Made by a program: the position numbers and the translations under genes. 64,000 nucleotides of DNA, from assembly GCA_964460795.1 (NCBI GenBank), contig CAYWRU010000002.1, positions 62,001 through 126,000 on the forward strand, read 5' to 3'. The notes under the pieces are model-generated. The model made no database searches and was not told the origin of the DNA. It was given only the letters and a program-made list of their open reading frames with translations. Every line of letters begins with the position of its first letter. Positions within the stretch are counted from its first letter, which is position 1. This document shows positions 1-8,112 of this stretch, piece by piece. Origin of the DNA: CAZOOM01 sp964460795 (GTDB lineage Bacteria; Omnitrophota; Omnitrophia; Omnitrophales; Aquincolibacteriaceae).

Positions 1-561
1 GGTTCCGCCCACATCCGGAGCCACCACAACCATGTTCGTAATTTTTCGATTCGTAAAATATTCGCCGAGTACTTTGATGGAATAAAGATGATCCACTGGG
101 ATATCAAAAAATCCCTGGATCTGACCGGCATGCAAATCCATGGTCAAAACGCGGTCCGCACCCGCTTCCGTAATTAAATTTGCAACGAGTTTTGCCGTGA
201 TCGGAACCCGAGGGCGATCTTTGCGGTCTTGACGCGCATAACCAAAAAAAGGAAGCACGGCCGTGATGCGCTGAGCGGAGGCGCGGCGCGCGGCATCAAT
301 TAAAATCAAAAGCTCCATCAAGTTATCGTTCGGCGGCGTGCAAATCGACTGAACAATATAAACATCTTTTCCGCGCACATTTTCCCGAATCTGGACGCGA
401 ATTTCTCCTTCGGGGAAACGGTCCACCAAGGCATCGCCCAAGGGTTTGCCTAAAAGCGATGCAATCTCCTCCACAAGCGGACGATTGGAATTTCCCCCAA
501 AAATCGTGAGGGTGTCATCTTCCCGAAAATCTGAATGGTAGTTCTTTTTAGATACTTTCAT
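1..561 (-). CDS. prs: Ribose-phosphate pyrophosphokinase (partial, N-terminal 187 codons)
   Basis: Makes PRPP from ribose 5-phosphate and ATP for nucleotide, histidine and tryptophan synthesis. The gene starts at ATG 559-561 (MKVSKKNYHSDF) and runs off the left edge. Family features seen: FGGNSNRPL near the start, the FPEGEIRVQI segment, PFFGYARQDRK (flexible catalytic loop region) and DLHAGQIQGFFDIPVDHL. It lies directly downstream of glmU on the same strand, the same order as gcaD-prs in Bacillus, so co-transcription is likely. Only the C-terminal PRPP-loop half is missing, because of the window edge. Identification is secure. Confidence 0.96.
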   Translation of the reverse strand, partial: MKVSKKNYHSDFREDDTLTIFGGNSNRPLVEEIASLLGKPLGDALVDRFPEGEIRVQIRENVRGKDVYIVQSICTPPNDNLMELLILIDAARRASAQRITAVLPFFGYARQDRKDRPRVPITAKLVANLITEAGADRVLTMDLHAGQIQGFFDIPVDHLYSIKVLGEYFTNRKITNMVVVAPDVGGT

Positions 562-638
562 GAGTTGCCTTAAGACTGGGTTAAAGGCCGGGTATTATAG
601 GGAAAACAGGCCCTGGAATACAAGTCTGGTTTTTGAAG

Positions 639-1916
639 CTACTTTTTACGTTTTTTCTCAATTTTTAGCGGTTTGGCAGGTACCCCGGCCACGGTGGATC
701 CCCGAGCCACCCGGGTTCTTGCGGTTACCACAGATCCAGCCCCGGTTGTAGAGCGATCTTCGAGGGTGACCGGAGCCACCAGGACCGTATTGGATCCCAG
801 TTTGACCCCTTTGCCGATACGGCTAACGTGCTTATTTTTTCCGTCAAAATTGGCTGTAATCGTGCCGGCTCCGACATTGGTCCCATCTCCCAAAATGGCA
901 TCGCCCAAATAAGCCAAATGCTTGGCCAAAACTTTTTTCCCGAGTTTGGACCGGTTCACTTCCACAAAACTTCCCACCGTGGAGTCGTCCTGAATTTCTG
1001 TTCCGCGCCGGATTTTAGCAAAAGGTCCGATCTGACAGCGTTTTCCAATTTTGACTCCGGCCTCAATAAAGGTCCAGGGATAAATCACCGTGTCAGGCCC
1101 AATCTCAATATTGGATTCTAAATACGTTTGATCCGGGCTGATAATTGTCACGCCTTTAGCCATGTGTTTTTCAACTTCACGCCGGTTCATCATTTGAATA
1201 GCCTCCGCCAGCTGTCCTTTTGAATTAATGCCCGCAGCTTCGTCCGAGCGCGCTAATGGAAATGCTGCGATTCTTTTTTCTTCTCGTGCTAAAATTTCGA
1301 TCGTATCCGTTAAATAATATTCTTTTTTAACATTATTGGGCTGAATTTTTCCAAGCGCCTCTTGAAGCGGCTTGGATTCAAAAAGATAAACTCCCGTATT
1401 AATTTCTTGAACCGCGCGCTCATCCTCCGTCGCATCTAACTCTTCTCGGATCGCGTAAAACGTTTCCCCTTGTCTCAAAATCCTTCCGTATCCCGCCGGA
1501 TTCTCGACCGTTGCCGATAACACGCCGACCACCGCGCCTGACTCCTGATGCGCTTGAATAAAATTCTGAAGCGTTTCAGCTTTCAAAAGCGGCATATCCG
1601 CAGGCCAGATCAAAACACTTTCTTTTGAGCTGCGGATAAATTTTCGGGCCATCATGACCGCATGTCCGGTACCGCGCTGAGGATTTTGTAAGATCCAATC
1701 CGGACGAACCGCTGCCTTAGGGTAACGCTTCTTTAAAAAATCCCGCACCTGTGTACCGTACGCGCCGCCCACAATCCCGATTTTGCGAATCCTAAGTGAT
1801 TCGAGCGTATCCAAAACATGCGCCAGCATCGGACGGCCCAGGATCTCATGAAGAACCTTCGCCTTTTCGGATTTCATCCGCGTGCCCTTGCCCGCCGCCA
1901 AAATGAGTGCACGCAT
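639..1916 (-). CDS. glmU: Bifunctional GlmU: glucosamine-1-P acetyltransferase / GlcNAc-1-P uridyltransferase
   Basis: Cytosolic enzyme making UDP-GlcNAc for peptidoglycan and LPS. The N-terminal nucleotidyltransferase half starts with LILAAGKGTRMKS (signature GxGTRM), with QRGTGHAV near residue 83 and WPADMPLL near 105. The C-terminal half (from about residue 250) is a left-handed beta-helix of hexapeptide repeats, including KHLAYLGDAILGDGTNVGAG and the GSNTVLVAPV turn. At 425 residues it is slightly shorter than the usual ~455, with a brief basic tail. It starts 3 bases after the stop of the upstream permease, so it is probably in one transcript with clpX and the permeases and feeds into prs. 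Confidence 0.96.
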   Translation of the reverse strand: MRALILAAGKGTRMKSEKAKVLHEILGRPMLAHVLDTLESLRIRKIGIVGGAYGTQVRDFLKKRYPKAAVRPDWILQNPQRGTGHAVMMARKFIRSSKESVLIWPADMPLLKAETLQNFIQAHQESGAVVGVLSATVENPAGYGRILRQGETFYAIREELDATEDERAVQEINTGVYLFESKPLQEALGKIQPNNVKKEYYLTDTIEILAREEKRIAAFPLARSDEAAGINSKGQLAEAIQMMNRREVEKHMAKGVTIISPDQTYLESNIEIGPDTVIYPWTFIEAGVKIGKRCQIGPFAKIRRGTEIQDDSTVGSFVEVNRSKLGKKVLAKHLAYLGDAILGDGTNVGAGTITANFDGKNKHVSRIGKGVKLGSNTVLVAPVTLEDRSTTGAGSVVTARTRVARGSTVAGVPAKPLKIEKKRKK

Positions 1917-1919
1917 GAA

Positions 1920-2801
1920 CTAACCTTTCAAACCTGTAAGCTTGATGCCTTCAACAAAAAATCGCTGATTAATAATAAATACGATCAAAATGGGGAGAAT
2001 TGTCATCACAGACGCCGCCATCAGAAGCGTCCAGTTTGTGGTGTGCAAACTCTGGAAATAAGCCAATCCAACAGGAAGCGTAAATTTTTCATGGGAATTT
2101 AAAACCGTGAGCGGCCACATAAAACTCATCCAAGTTCCCATAAAAGTAAAAGTGGTAAGCGTCGCCAGCGCAGGCTTGGAAAGCGGCAGAATAATTTTCC
2201 AAAAAATTCCAACTAAAGAGCAGCCGTCAATCTTGGCCGCATCTTCCAAATCTCTCGGCAGTGTCATAAAAAACTGACGGAGCATAAACGTTCCATAGGC
2301 CGTAAAAATTCCCGGCACAATCACCGCTTTGTAAGTGTCCACCCATCCTAGATAACGCAGCAAAATAAATACCGGGATCATAGTGACCGCTCCCGGCAGC
2401 ATCATCGTAGAAAGATACGCAAAGAAAATTTTATCGCGGCCCGGGAACCTGAGCCGGGCAAAGGCGTACGCAGCCATGGAACTCGTAATCACTTGTCCGA
2501 GCGTCACGCAAAACGTCACAAAAAAAGAATTGAGGTAAAATTTAAAAAAAGGAACCACCTCCGGCACTTTCAAATAATTTTCCCAAACAAAGGAGCACGG
2601 AATCCACTCCGCCCACCAATGGGCATTTTGCATAAAAACGTCGCCGGATTGCTTGAGCGAAGTCGTGACCATCCAGAAAAAAGGAGCGACCATGCTAATC
2701 GAGCCAAAAATCAAAAAGGCGTACGCCATTCCTTGTTGGATTTTTGTTTTTCGAAGATAAAGCCGTTTAATCTTGTCTAATTCCATAGAGGCCCGGTTCA
2801 A
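1920..2801 (-). CDS. Carbohydrate ABC transporter permease, MalG/CUT1 type
   Basis: Inner-membrane permease of a CUT1 sugar importer. Six hydrophobic segments are visible, starting with one near residues 20-45. The EAA loop that contacts the ATPase reads EDAAKIDGCS...ILPLSKPALA at about residues 185-215. The start shown is TTG overlapping the TGA of the MalF-like gene (TTGA); an alternative ATG lies five codons later (MELDKIKRL). It pairs with the permease just upstream. No solute-binding protein or ATPase gene is present in the window, so the substrate is unknown; the nearby glgP and glgX make maltodextrin an attractive but unproven guess. Confidence 0.9.
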   Translation of the reverse strand: MNRASMELDKIKRLYLRKTKIQQGMAYAFLIFGSISMVAPFFWMVTTSLKQSGDVFMQNAHWWAEWIPCSFVWENYLKVPEVVPFFKFYLNSFFVTFCVTLGQVITSSMAAYAFARLRFPGRDKIFFAYLSTMMLPGAVTMIPVFILLRYLGWVDTYKAVIVPGIFTAYGTFMLRQFFMTLPRDLEDAAKIDGCSLVGIFWKIILPLSKPALATLTTFTFMGTWMSFMWPLTVLNSHEKFTLPVGLAYFQSLHTTNWTLLMAASVMTILPILIVFIINQRFFVEGIKLTGLKG

Positions 2802-3709
2802 TAATAATAAATTTTATTTCCGTAATAACGCCATTGGATGAGAGTAAAAGCAAAGATGATCAGAAAGAGCACCCAGGCAATCGCCGCCGCATAGCCCATT
2901 TGATGCCATTCAAAAGCACTTTTCCAGAGATAATAAAAAATCGTGGTCGTAGAGCCATTCGGTCCGCCGCCGGTCATCACATAAGCGGATTCGAAGCCTC
3001 CCTGAAATCCCCCGATCACACTCATGATGGCAATAAAAAAAGTCGTGGGTGAAATTTGCGGCCAGGTAATGGTCCAGAATTTTTGCCAGGCATTGGCTCC
3101 GTCGACTTCTGCGGCATCATAGAGATCACGCGGAACTCCTTGCAAAGCCGCGAGATAAAGAATCATGTTATAGCCCCCGACCGATTGCCACACATTCATA
3201 ATAATCAAAGCGGGTTTCGCCCAAACTTCATCCGTCAACCAATCCGGCCCCTGCAGTCCAAGATGCGTTAGATTTCCAAACTCAGAAATGACTGTGTTGA
3301 TGACTCCATAATCGGAGTTGTACATGATGCGCCAGAGCATAAAAATGGCAACGCCGGAACAAATGGTAGGAAGAAAATAAATGGTCCGGAAAATTACAAT
3401 ACCTTTGAGTTTCTGATTCATGGCGAGCGCCAAAAGAAGCGATCCTGCCATACTAATCGGAATGCTCAGCATGAGATAAATCGTGTTCCAGCTGTATTTC
3501 CAAAAAAGAGGATCTTGAAAAAGTTCGATAAAATTTCGAAATCCGACCCAATGCGGGGGCCAGGAAAGGAGATCCCATTTCATAAAACTGAGAACCAGAG
3601 AGGCTACAACCGGCAGAGTTGTAAAAATCAAAAAGCCGAGAAAGTTCGGCATGAGAAAAAAATACGCGGCAATAGTTTCACTCGTGTTTTGAGTGAGAGA
3701 ACGTTTCAT
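2798..3709 (-). CDS. Carbohydrate ABC transporter permease, MalF/UgpA type
   Basis: Inner-membrane partner of the MalG-like permease. Hydrophobic segments begin with AAYFFLMPNFLGFLIFTTLP; the EAA loop YDAAEVDGANAWQKFW lies near residue 205. I chose ATG 3707-3709, whose ATG overlaps the clpX TGA in a 4-base ATGA junction; a GTG five codons upstream (3722-3724) would give a larger overlap. Tight coupling to clpX is unusual for a sugar transporter. The 3' end overlaps the next permease by 4 bases. Family certain, substrate unknown. Confidence 0.9.
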   Translation of the reverse strand: MKRSLTQNTSETIAAYFFLMPNFLGFLIFTTLPVVASLVLSFMKWDLLSWPPHWVGFRNFIELFQDPLFWKYSWNTIYLMLSIPISMAGSLLLALAMNQKLKGIVIFRTIYFLPTICSGVAIFMLWRIMYNSDYGVINTVISEFGNLTHLGLQGPDWLTDEVWAKPALIIMNVWQSVGGYNMILYLAALQGVPRDLYDAAEVDGANAWQKFWTITWPQISPTTFFIAIMSVIGGFQGGFESAYVMTGGGPNGSTTTIFYYLWKSAFEWHQMGYAAAIAWVLFLIIFAFTLIQWRYYGNKIYYY

Positions 3710-4956
3710 GCGCTTTTCATCCACTCTTCGCGCCGGACGAGCTGAGGACGCTGTTTTCCTTCCACCACTTCGCGGTTAATCACGCACTCCACAACATTCG
3801 TCTCAGACGGAACATCGTACATCACATCCAGCATGATGGATTCGAGGATGGAACGAAGGCCTCGCGCGCCGGTTCCTTTTTTAACGGCTTTGCGGGCAAT
3901 AGCTTCAAGCGCATCTTGGGTCACAGTCAACTTAACGCCTTCCATGCGGAAAAATTCTTCGTACTGACGGATCAGCGCATTTTTGGGTTCAGTCATGACG
4001 CGTACCAAATCCGATTCCTGAAGTGGATGCAGCGTAGCGGTCATGGCAAAACGTCCGATGAATTCCGGAATGAATCCGCATTTAATTAGATCTTCGGTTT
4101 CAACAAGCGCCAAGATTTCGCCGAGCGGTCGCTTGTCAGAGGCTCCGACCGCGGCTCCGAACCCCATGGATTTAGAGGACACGCGGCGCCGGATTACATT
4201 TTCAAGGCTCCCAAAGGTCCCGCCGCAGATAAATAAAATATTGCGCGTATCGAGTTGGATATATTCCTGTTGAGGGTGTTTTCGTCCGCCTTGCGGAGGG
4301 ACATTGGCAAGGGTACCTTCTAAAATCTTAAGGAGCCCTTGCTGCACACCCTCTCCCGAAACATCGCGCGTGATGGATACATTGTCCGAAGTCTTGGCAA
4401 TTTTATCGATCTCATCAATGTAGATGATGCCGTGCTCTGCACGTTTGGTGTCAAAGTTGGCGGCTTGAATGAGACGAAGCAAAACATTTTCCACATCTTC
4501 GCCGACATATCCGGCTTCGGTGAGTGACGTAGCGTCCGCAATGGCAAAAGGGACATCAAGAAGTTTGGCGAGTGTCCGGGCAAAAAGCGTTTTGCCTGAT
4601 CCGGTGGGCCCGATCAAAAGGATATTGCTTTTTTCAATTTCAACATCCTCCGCCTGGGAACGAACTTTGACGCGTTTATAATGATTGTGGACTGAAACAG
4701 AAAGCTGGCGCTTGGCACGATCCTGTCCAATGATATAGGCATCGAGTTTGGCTTTGATTTCGCGCGGCTTGGGAACCACAAGCGTTTCAGAAAGATCAAA
4801 GGGCTTCGCTTGAAGATTAGCGTCTTTCACCAAAAGATCGCTGCAGATGCGCACACAAATATCGCAGATAAAAACTCCAGGACCCGCGAAGATTTTTCGA
4901 ACTTCCCGGCGTTTATCACGTCCGCAAAATGAGCACTTTTCTGGCAAGGCGTTCAT
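3706..4956 (-). CDS. clpX: ATP-dependent Clp protease ATPase subunit ClpX
   Basis: Hexameric AAA+ unfoldase that feeds substrates to ClpP. The N-terminal C4 zinc-binding domain is visible (CSFCGRD near residue 8, CDICVRIC near 31), then Walker A GPTGSGKT near residue 114, the pore loop GYVGED, Walker B IIYIDEIDK, and a C-terminal sensor-2 region with GARGLRSILE. The ClpP-docking IGF loop reads SMGFG, with Met in place of Ile, so ClpP binding looks preserved. An AAAGGA ribosome site precedes the ATG at 4956. No clpP or tig lies beside it, unlike the common tig-clpP-clpX order; instead sugar permease genes follow with an overlap. Confidence 0.97.
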   Translation of the reverse strand: MNALPEKCSFCGRDKRREVRKIFAGPGVFICDICVRICSDLLVKDANLQAKPFDLSETLVVPKPREIKAKLDAYIIGQDRAKRQLSVSVHNHYKRVKVRSQAEDVEIEKSNILLIGPTGSGKTLFARTLAKLLDVPFAIADATSLTEAGYVGEDVENVLLRLIQAANFDTKRAEHGIIYIDEIDKIAKTSDNVSITRDVSGEGVQQGLLKILEGTLANVPPQGGRKHPQQEYIQLDTRNILFICGGTFGSLENVIRRRVSSKSMGFGAAVGASDKRPLGEILALVETEDLIKCGFIPEFIGRFAMTATLHPLQESDLVRVMTEPKNALIRQYEEFFRMEGVKLTVTQDALEAIARKAVKKGTGARGLRSILESIMLDVMYDVPSETNVVECVINREVVEGKQRPQLVRREEWMKSA

Positions 4957-5208
4957 AGCGTCCTTTGAAACTCACTTTCCTAACTCTGACTATTTTACAG
5001 AGACTGCTCCTTCAACAAAAAAACTGAAAAACCGACCTAACTGCAAGGAGGAAAAGGAATTAACACATTTATGACTGCGAAGGCGGGTATTTTAACCGAC
5101 ACCTTGAGGAATTGCACGCCCTTTTTACCCATCGAACCTTAAAAGCGCCGAGGCTCTTTTTTCATAGTTTGACTCCCCCCCCTTCAACCATGATAGAATT
5201 CTTAGCCT
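4957..5208. other. Intergenic region between divergent clpX and glgP, left part
   Basis: No credible gene is seen here. It should hold the clpX promoter, but no convincing -35/-10 pair with normal spacing stood out. A hairpin-like AAAAGCGCC-GA-GGCTCTTTT sequence lies near 5142-5162; its two-base loop makes it a poor terminator. A run of 8-9 C lies at 5174-5182. Confidence 0.5.
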
Positions 5209-5523
5209 TGGTTTCTCATGGATTTATTGGATCCATGAGAAACCAGCTTTGGCCGAACGGGTTACGGCCAAAGTTTTGCGCCGCTGCCGAAGGCAGCGTG
5301 CAAAAGGCAACCCCTGTGATACAAATGAGATAACTTATTTGTATCACAGCACTTCGCGCGCACCCGCGCTTAGGGCGCGGGTACTTTGCCTCGGGAACTT
5401 GAGGTTCCCGTAGGCAAATCGAGCGCCCGTAGCGAAACCTCAAGTTTCTCACGGGCAGTACTCGTACCATAAAGTACGAGTGCATTTCTCTTGCGAGGAA
5501 TGAGAAATGCGGGGGTAGCTACC
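5209..5523. repeat. Array of nine distinct consecutive stem-loops
   Basis: Nine stem-loops follow each other almost without spacer. Arms: 5209-5223/5231-5245 (15 bp perfect); 5247-5255/5265-5273 (9 bp); 5274-5288/5292-5305 (13 bp, one bulge); 5314-5326/5337-5349 (13 bp perfect); 5362-5369/5375-5382 (8 bp); 5385-5398/5404-5418 (14 bp, one bulge); 5425-5438/5444-5456 (11 bp, internal loop); 5460-5467/5474-5481 (8 bp); 5482-5490/5502-5510 (9 bp). A 10-base palindrome closes it at 5514-5523. The stems differ in sequence, so this is not a simple tandem repeat. It fills most of the gap upstream of glgP. Confidence 0.85.
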
Positions 5524-5577
5524 TGTAACTCCTTGAATCATGTTGTTTCTATTCATAAGGGGAATTTGACACCGGAC

Positions 5578-8091
5578 ATGGAAAACGCAGCCTTTAAAGC
5601 CCTCTGGGCTTCCTCCAAGGGATTTGATACCGAAATCCGGACAGGTACAGCCCCTGACACACTTGCCCGATCCGTCCTCGACCACCTTTATTACGCCCAG
5701 GCCAAGCTCCCGGAAAATGCCTCCCGGTTAGATTGGTATCTCGCCCTTGCCTACAGCGTGCGGGACCGCATGCTTCGCCACCTCATCCGAATGCAGAAAA
5801 CCTATAAGAATAAAAAGCTTCGCATCGTCAGTTATCTCTCGGCCGAATTTCTCCTCGGCCCGCATCTTGGAAATGCTTTGCTTTGTCTTGGGATGTTTAA
5901 ACAGGCTGAGAAAGCCGTGGCCTCTTTAGGACTCAATTTGAATGAGCTCCTTGAGGAAGAAGAAGAACCCGGTCTTGGCAACGGAGGCTTGGGACGTCTC
6001 GCCGCCTGTTACCTGGATTCACTCGCCACGCTGGAAGTCCCGGCCATTGGTTACGGCATTCGTTATGAATTTGGAATTTTTGATCAGGAAATTCGCGACG
6101 GCTGGCAAATGGAGAAAACCGACAAGTGGCTGCATTATGGAAATCCGTGGGAAATTGAACGCCACGAACTTTCCTATCAAGTCAAATTAGGCGGCCGCAC
6201 CGAATCCACTCAAGACAAGGAAGGACATTTTCACACCAAGTGGATTCCTAACCGCGTGGTCCGAGGCATTGCCTGCGACACTCCCATCATCGGCTATTTG
6301 AACAAAACCACCAATATTTTGCGCCTCTGGAAAGCGGAAGCTGAAGAATCGTTTGATTTTCAAGCCTTCAATGTCGGCGACTATTACGGAGCGGTTCAGG
6401 CAAAAGTGATGTCTGAAAATATTACCAAAGTCCTCTACCCCAACGATGATCAGATCCAGGGTAAACAGCTCCGCCTCGAACAGCAGTACTTTTTTGTTTC
6501 CTGCGCGCTTCAGGACATGGTTCGCATGCATTTGGCTCAGGAACGGAAAATCGAAACGTTTCACGAACATTTCTCGGTTCAACTAAACGACACCCATCCC
6601 TCCATTGGAATTGCCGAACTTATGCGCATCCTTGTGGATGAACATTTCATGGATTGGGATAAGGCGTGGAATATTACGCGTCTGACTTTTGCTTACACCA
6701 ACCACACGCTGCTTCCCGAGGCCTTGGAGCGCTGGCCGGTTCCGCTTTTTGCGTCCGTCCTGCCGCGCCATCTGGAAATTATTTATGAAATCAACCGCCG
6801 TTTTCTGGAAGAAGTGAAGCGCCGCAAACCCAATGATGCGGGTTTAATCTCGCGAGTCTCCCTCATTGATGAAAGCCACAACAAGTATATTCGCATGGCG
6901 CACTTGGCCTGCATTGGAAGCCACTCCATTAACGGCGTGGCCTCGCTCCACACCGAACTTTTAAAAGCCTCCGTTCTTCGTGATTTTCATACGCTCTTCC
7001 CTGGAAAATTTCAAAGTATCACTAACGGAATCTCCCCGCGCCGCTGGCTGCTTCTTTCCAACCCCCGGCTTTGTGATCTTCTCTTCGAATCGCTCGGAAA
7101 ACATTGGCCCCAGAATCTCGAAAAGTCTTTGCTGGACTTGACGAAGCTTGCAACCGATTCCGGATTTCAAAAAGATTGGCGCGCCGTCAAAGATAACAAT
7201 AAAAAAGATTTGGCTAAGATTATTAAGGACCGGACCGGACTGAGCGTGGATCCGGCCAGCTTATTTGATATTCAAGTGAAACGGATTCACGAATATAAGC
7301 GCCAGCATCTGAACATCCTTCATGTCATCACGCTTTATAATCGCTTGCGGGATAATCCAAAACTCGAGACCGTGCCCCGCACCGTGATCTTTGGCGGCAA
7401 AGCTGCGCCCGGATATTTTGCAGCCAAATTAATTATTAAACTGATCAATGCCGTTGCAAACGTAGTCAATCACGATCCGAAAATAAAAAATCGGCTCAAA
7501 GTTGTTTTTCTTCCGGACTTTAATGTGAAACTTGCCCAGCACATTTATCCGGCCGCGGATATTTCGGAACAAATTTCCACCGCTGGCATGGAGGCTTCAG
7601 GCACAGGCAACATGAAATTTGCCATCAATGGGGCCCTAACCATCGGAACCTTGGACGGCGCAAATATTGAGATCCGGCAGGCGGTTGGAAAGGAAAACTT
7701 TTTCCTCTTTGGACTCAATGCCGAAGAAGTCATGCAGTTAAAAAGGACTGTCTATCGGCCGGAGGAACTCTACCGGAATATTCCGGCGCTTAAAACGGTG
7801 TTGGATCAAATTCGTAACGGTTATTTTTCCGAAGGTGATACCGGGGTTTTTTCGCGTTTAGTGGATTCTCTTTTATCGAACGATCCCTATCTCCTCCTCG
7901 CCGATTATCAATCCTACATGGACTGCCAAGCCCGAGTGGCGCTGACTTATCGATCTGAAAAAATCTGGACGCAGATGGCCATCTTGAATGTCGCACGGAT
8001 GGGCTATTTTTCATCCGACCGATCCATTCGTGAATATTGTGAAAAAATTTGGCAGATCAAACCGGGTGCGCCTGATGCATCGCTCTCGTAG
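5578..8091 (+). CDS. glgP: Glycogen/maltodextrin phosphorylase (GT35)
   Basis: PLP enzyme that releases glucose 1-phosphate from alpha-1,4-glucan ends. Seen: LSAEFLLGPHLGNALL and EEEEPGLGNGGLGRLAACYLDSLATL (here cut by description) in the N-terminal half, QLNDTHPSIGIAELMRIL near residue 335, VKRIHEYKRQ near 560, and the PLP-lysine signature EASGTGNMKFAINGAL near 670. 837 residues, as expected. I chose ATG 5578 (MENAAFKALW) because upstream in-frame codons fall in the stem-loop array; the AAGGGG at 5557 is rather far, so a TTG at 5566 cannot be excluded. glgX follows 21 bases downstream; together they degrade branched glucan. Confidence 0.96.
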   Translation: MENAAFKALWASSKGFDTEIRTGTAPDTLARSVLDHLYYAQAKLPENASRLDWYLALAYSVRDRMLRHLIRMQKTYKNKKLRIVSYLSAEFLLGPHLGNALLCLGMFKQAEKAVASLGLNLNELLEEEEEPGLGNGGLGRLAACYLDSLATLEVPAIGYGIRYEFGIFDQEIRDGWQMEKTDKWLHYGNPWEIERHELSYQVKLGGRTESTQDKEGHFHTKWIPNRVVRGIACDTPIIGYLNKTTNILRLWKAEAEESFDFQAFNVGDYYGAVQAKVMSENITKVLYPNDDQIQGKQLRLEQQYFFVSCALQDMVRMHLAQERKIETFHEHFSVQLNDTHPSIGIAELMRILVDEHFMDWDKAWNITRLTFAYTNHTLLPEALERWPVPLFASVLPRHLEIIYEINRRFLEEVKRRKPNDAGLISRVSLIDESHNKYIRMAHLACIGSHSINGVASLHTELLKASVLRDFHTLFPGKFQSITNGISPRRWLLLSNPRLCDLLFESLGKHWPQNLEKSLLDLTKLATDSGFQKDWRAVKDNNKKDLAKIIKDRTGLSVDPASLFDIQVKRIHEYKRQHLNILHVITLYNRLRDNPKLETVPRTVIFGGKAAPGYFAAKLIIKLINAVANVVNHDPKIKNRLKVVFLPDFNVKLAQHIYPAADISEQISTAGMEASGTGNMKFAINGALTIGTLDGANIEIRQAVGKENFFLFGLNAEEVMQLKRTVYRPEELYRNIPALKTVLDQIRNGYFSEGDTGVFSRLVDSLLSNDPYLLLADYQSYMDCQARVALTYRSEKIWTQMAILNVARMGYFSSDRSIREYCEKIWQIKPGAPDASLS

Positions 8092-8112
8092 TTTCATCCA
8101 AAGGATGACGGC

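Noticed and set aside
5209..5523. Stem-loop array as a CRISPR or integron attC array.
   Set aside because: The stems differ in sequence, there are no equal spacers or direct repeats, and no cas or integrase genes are near.
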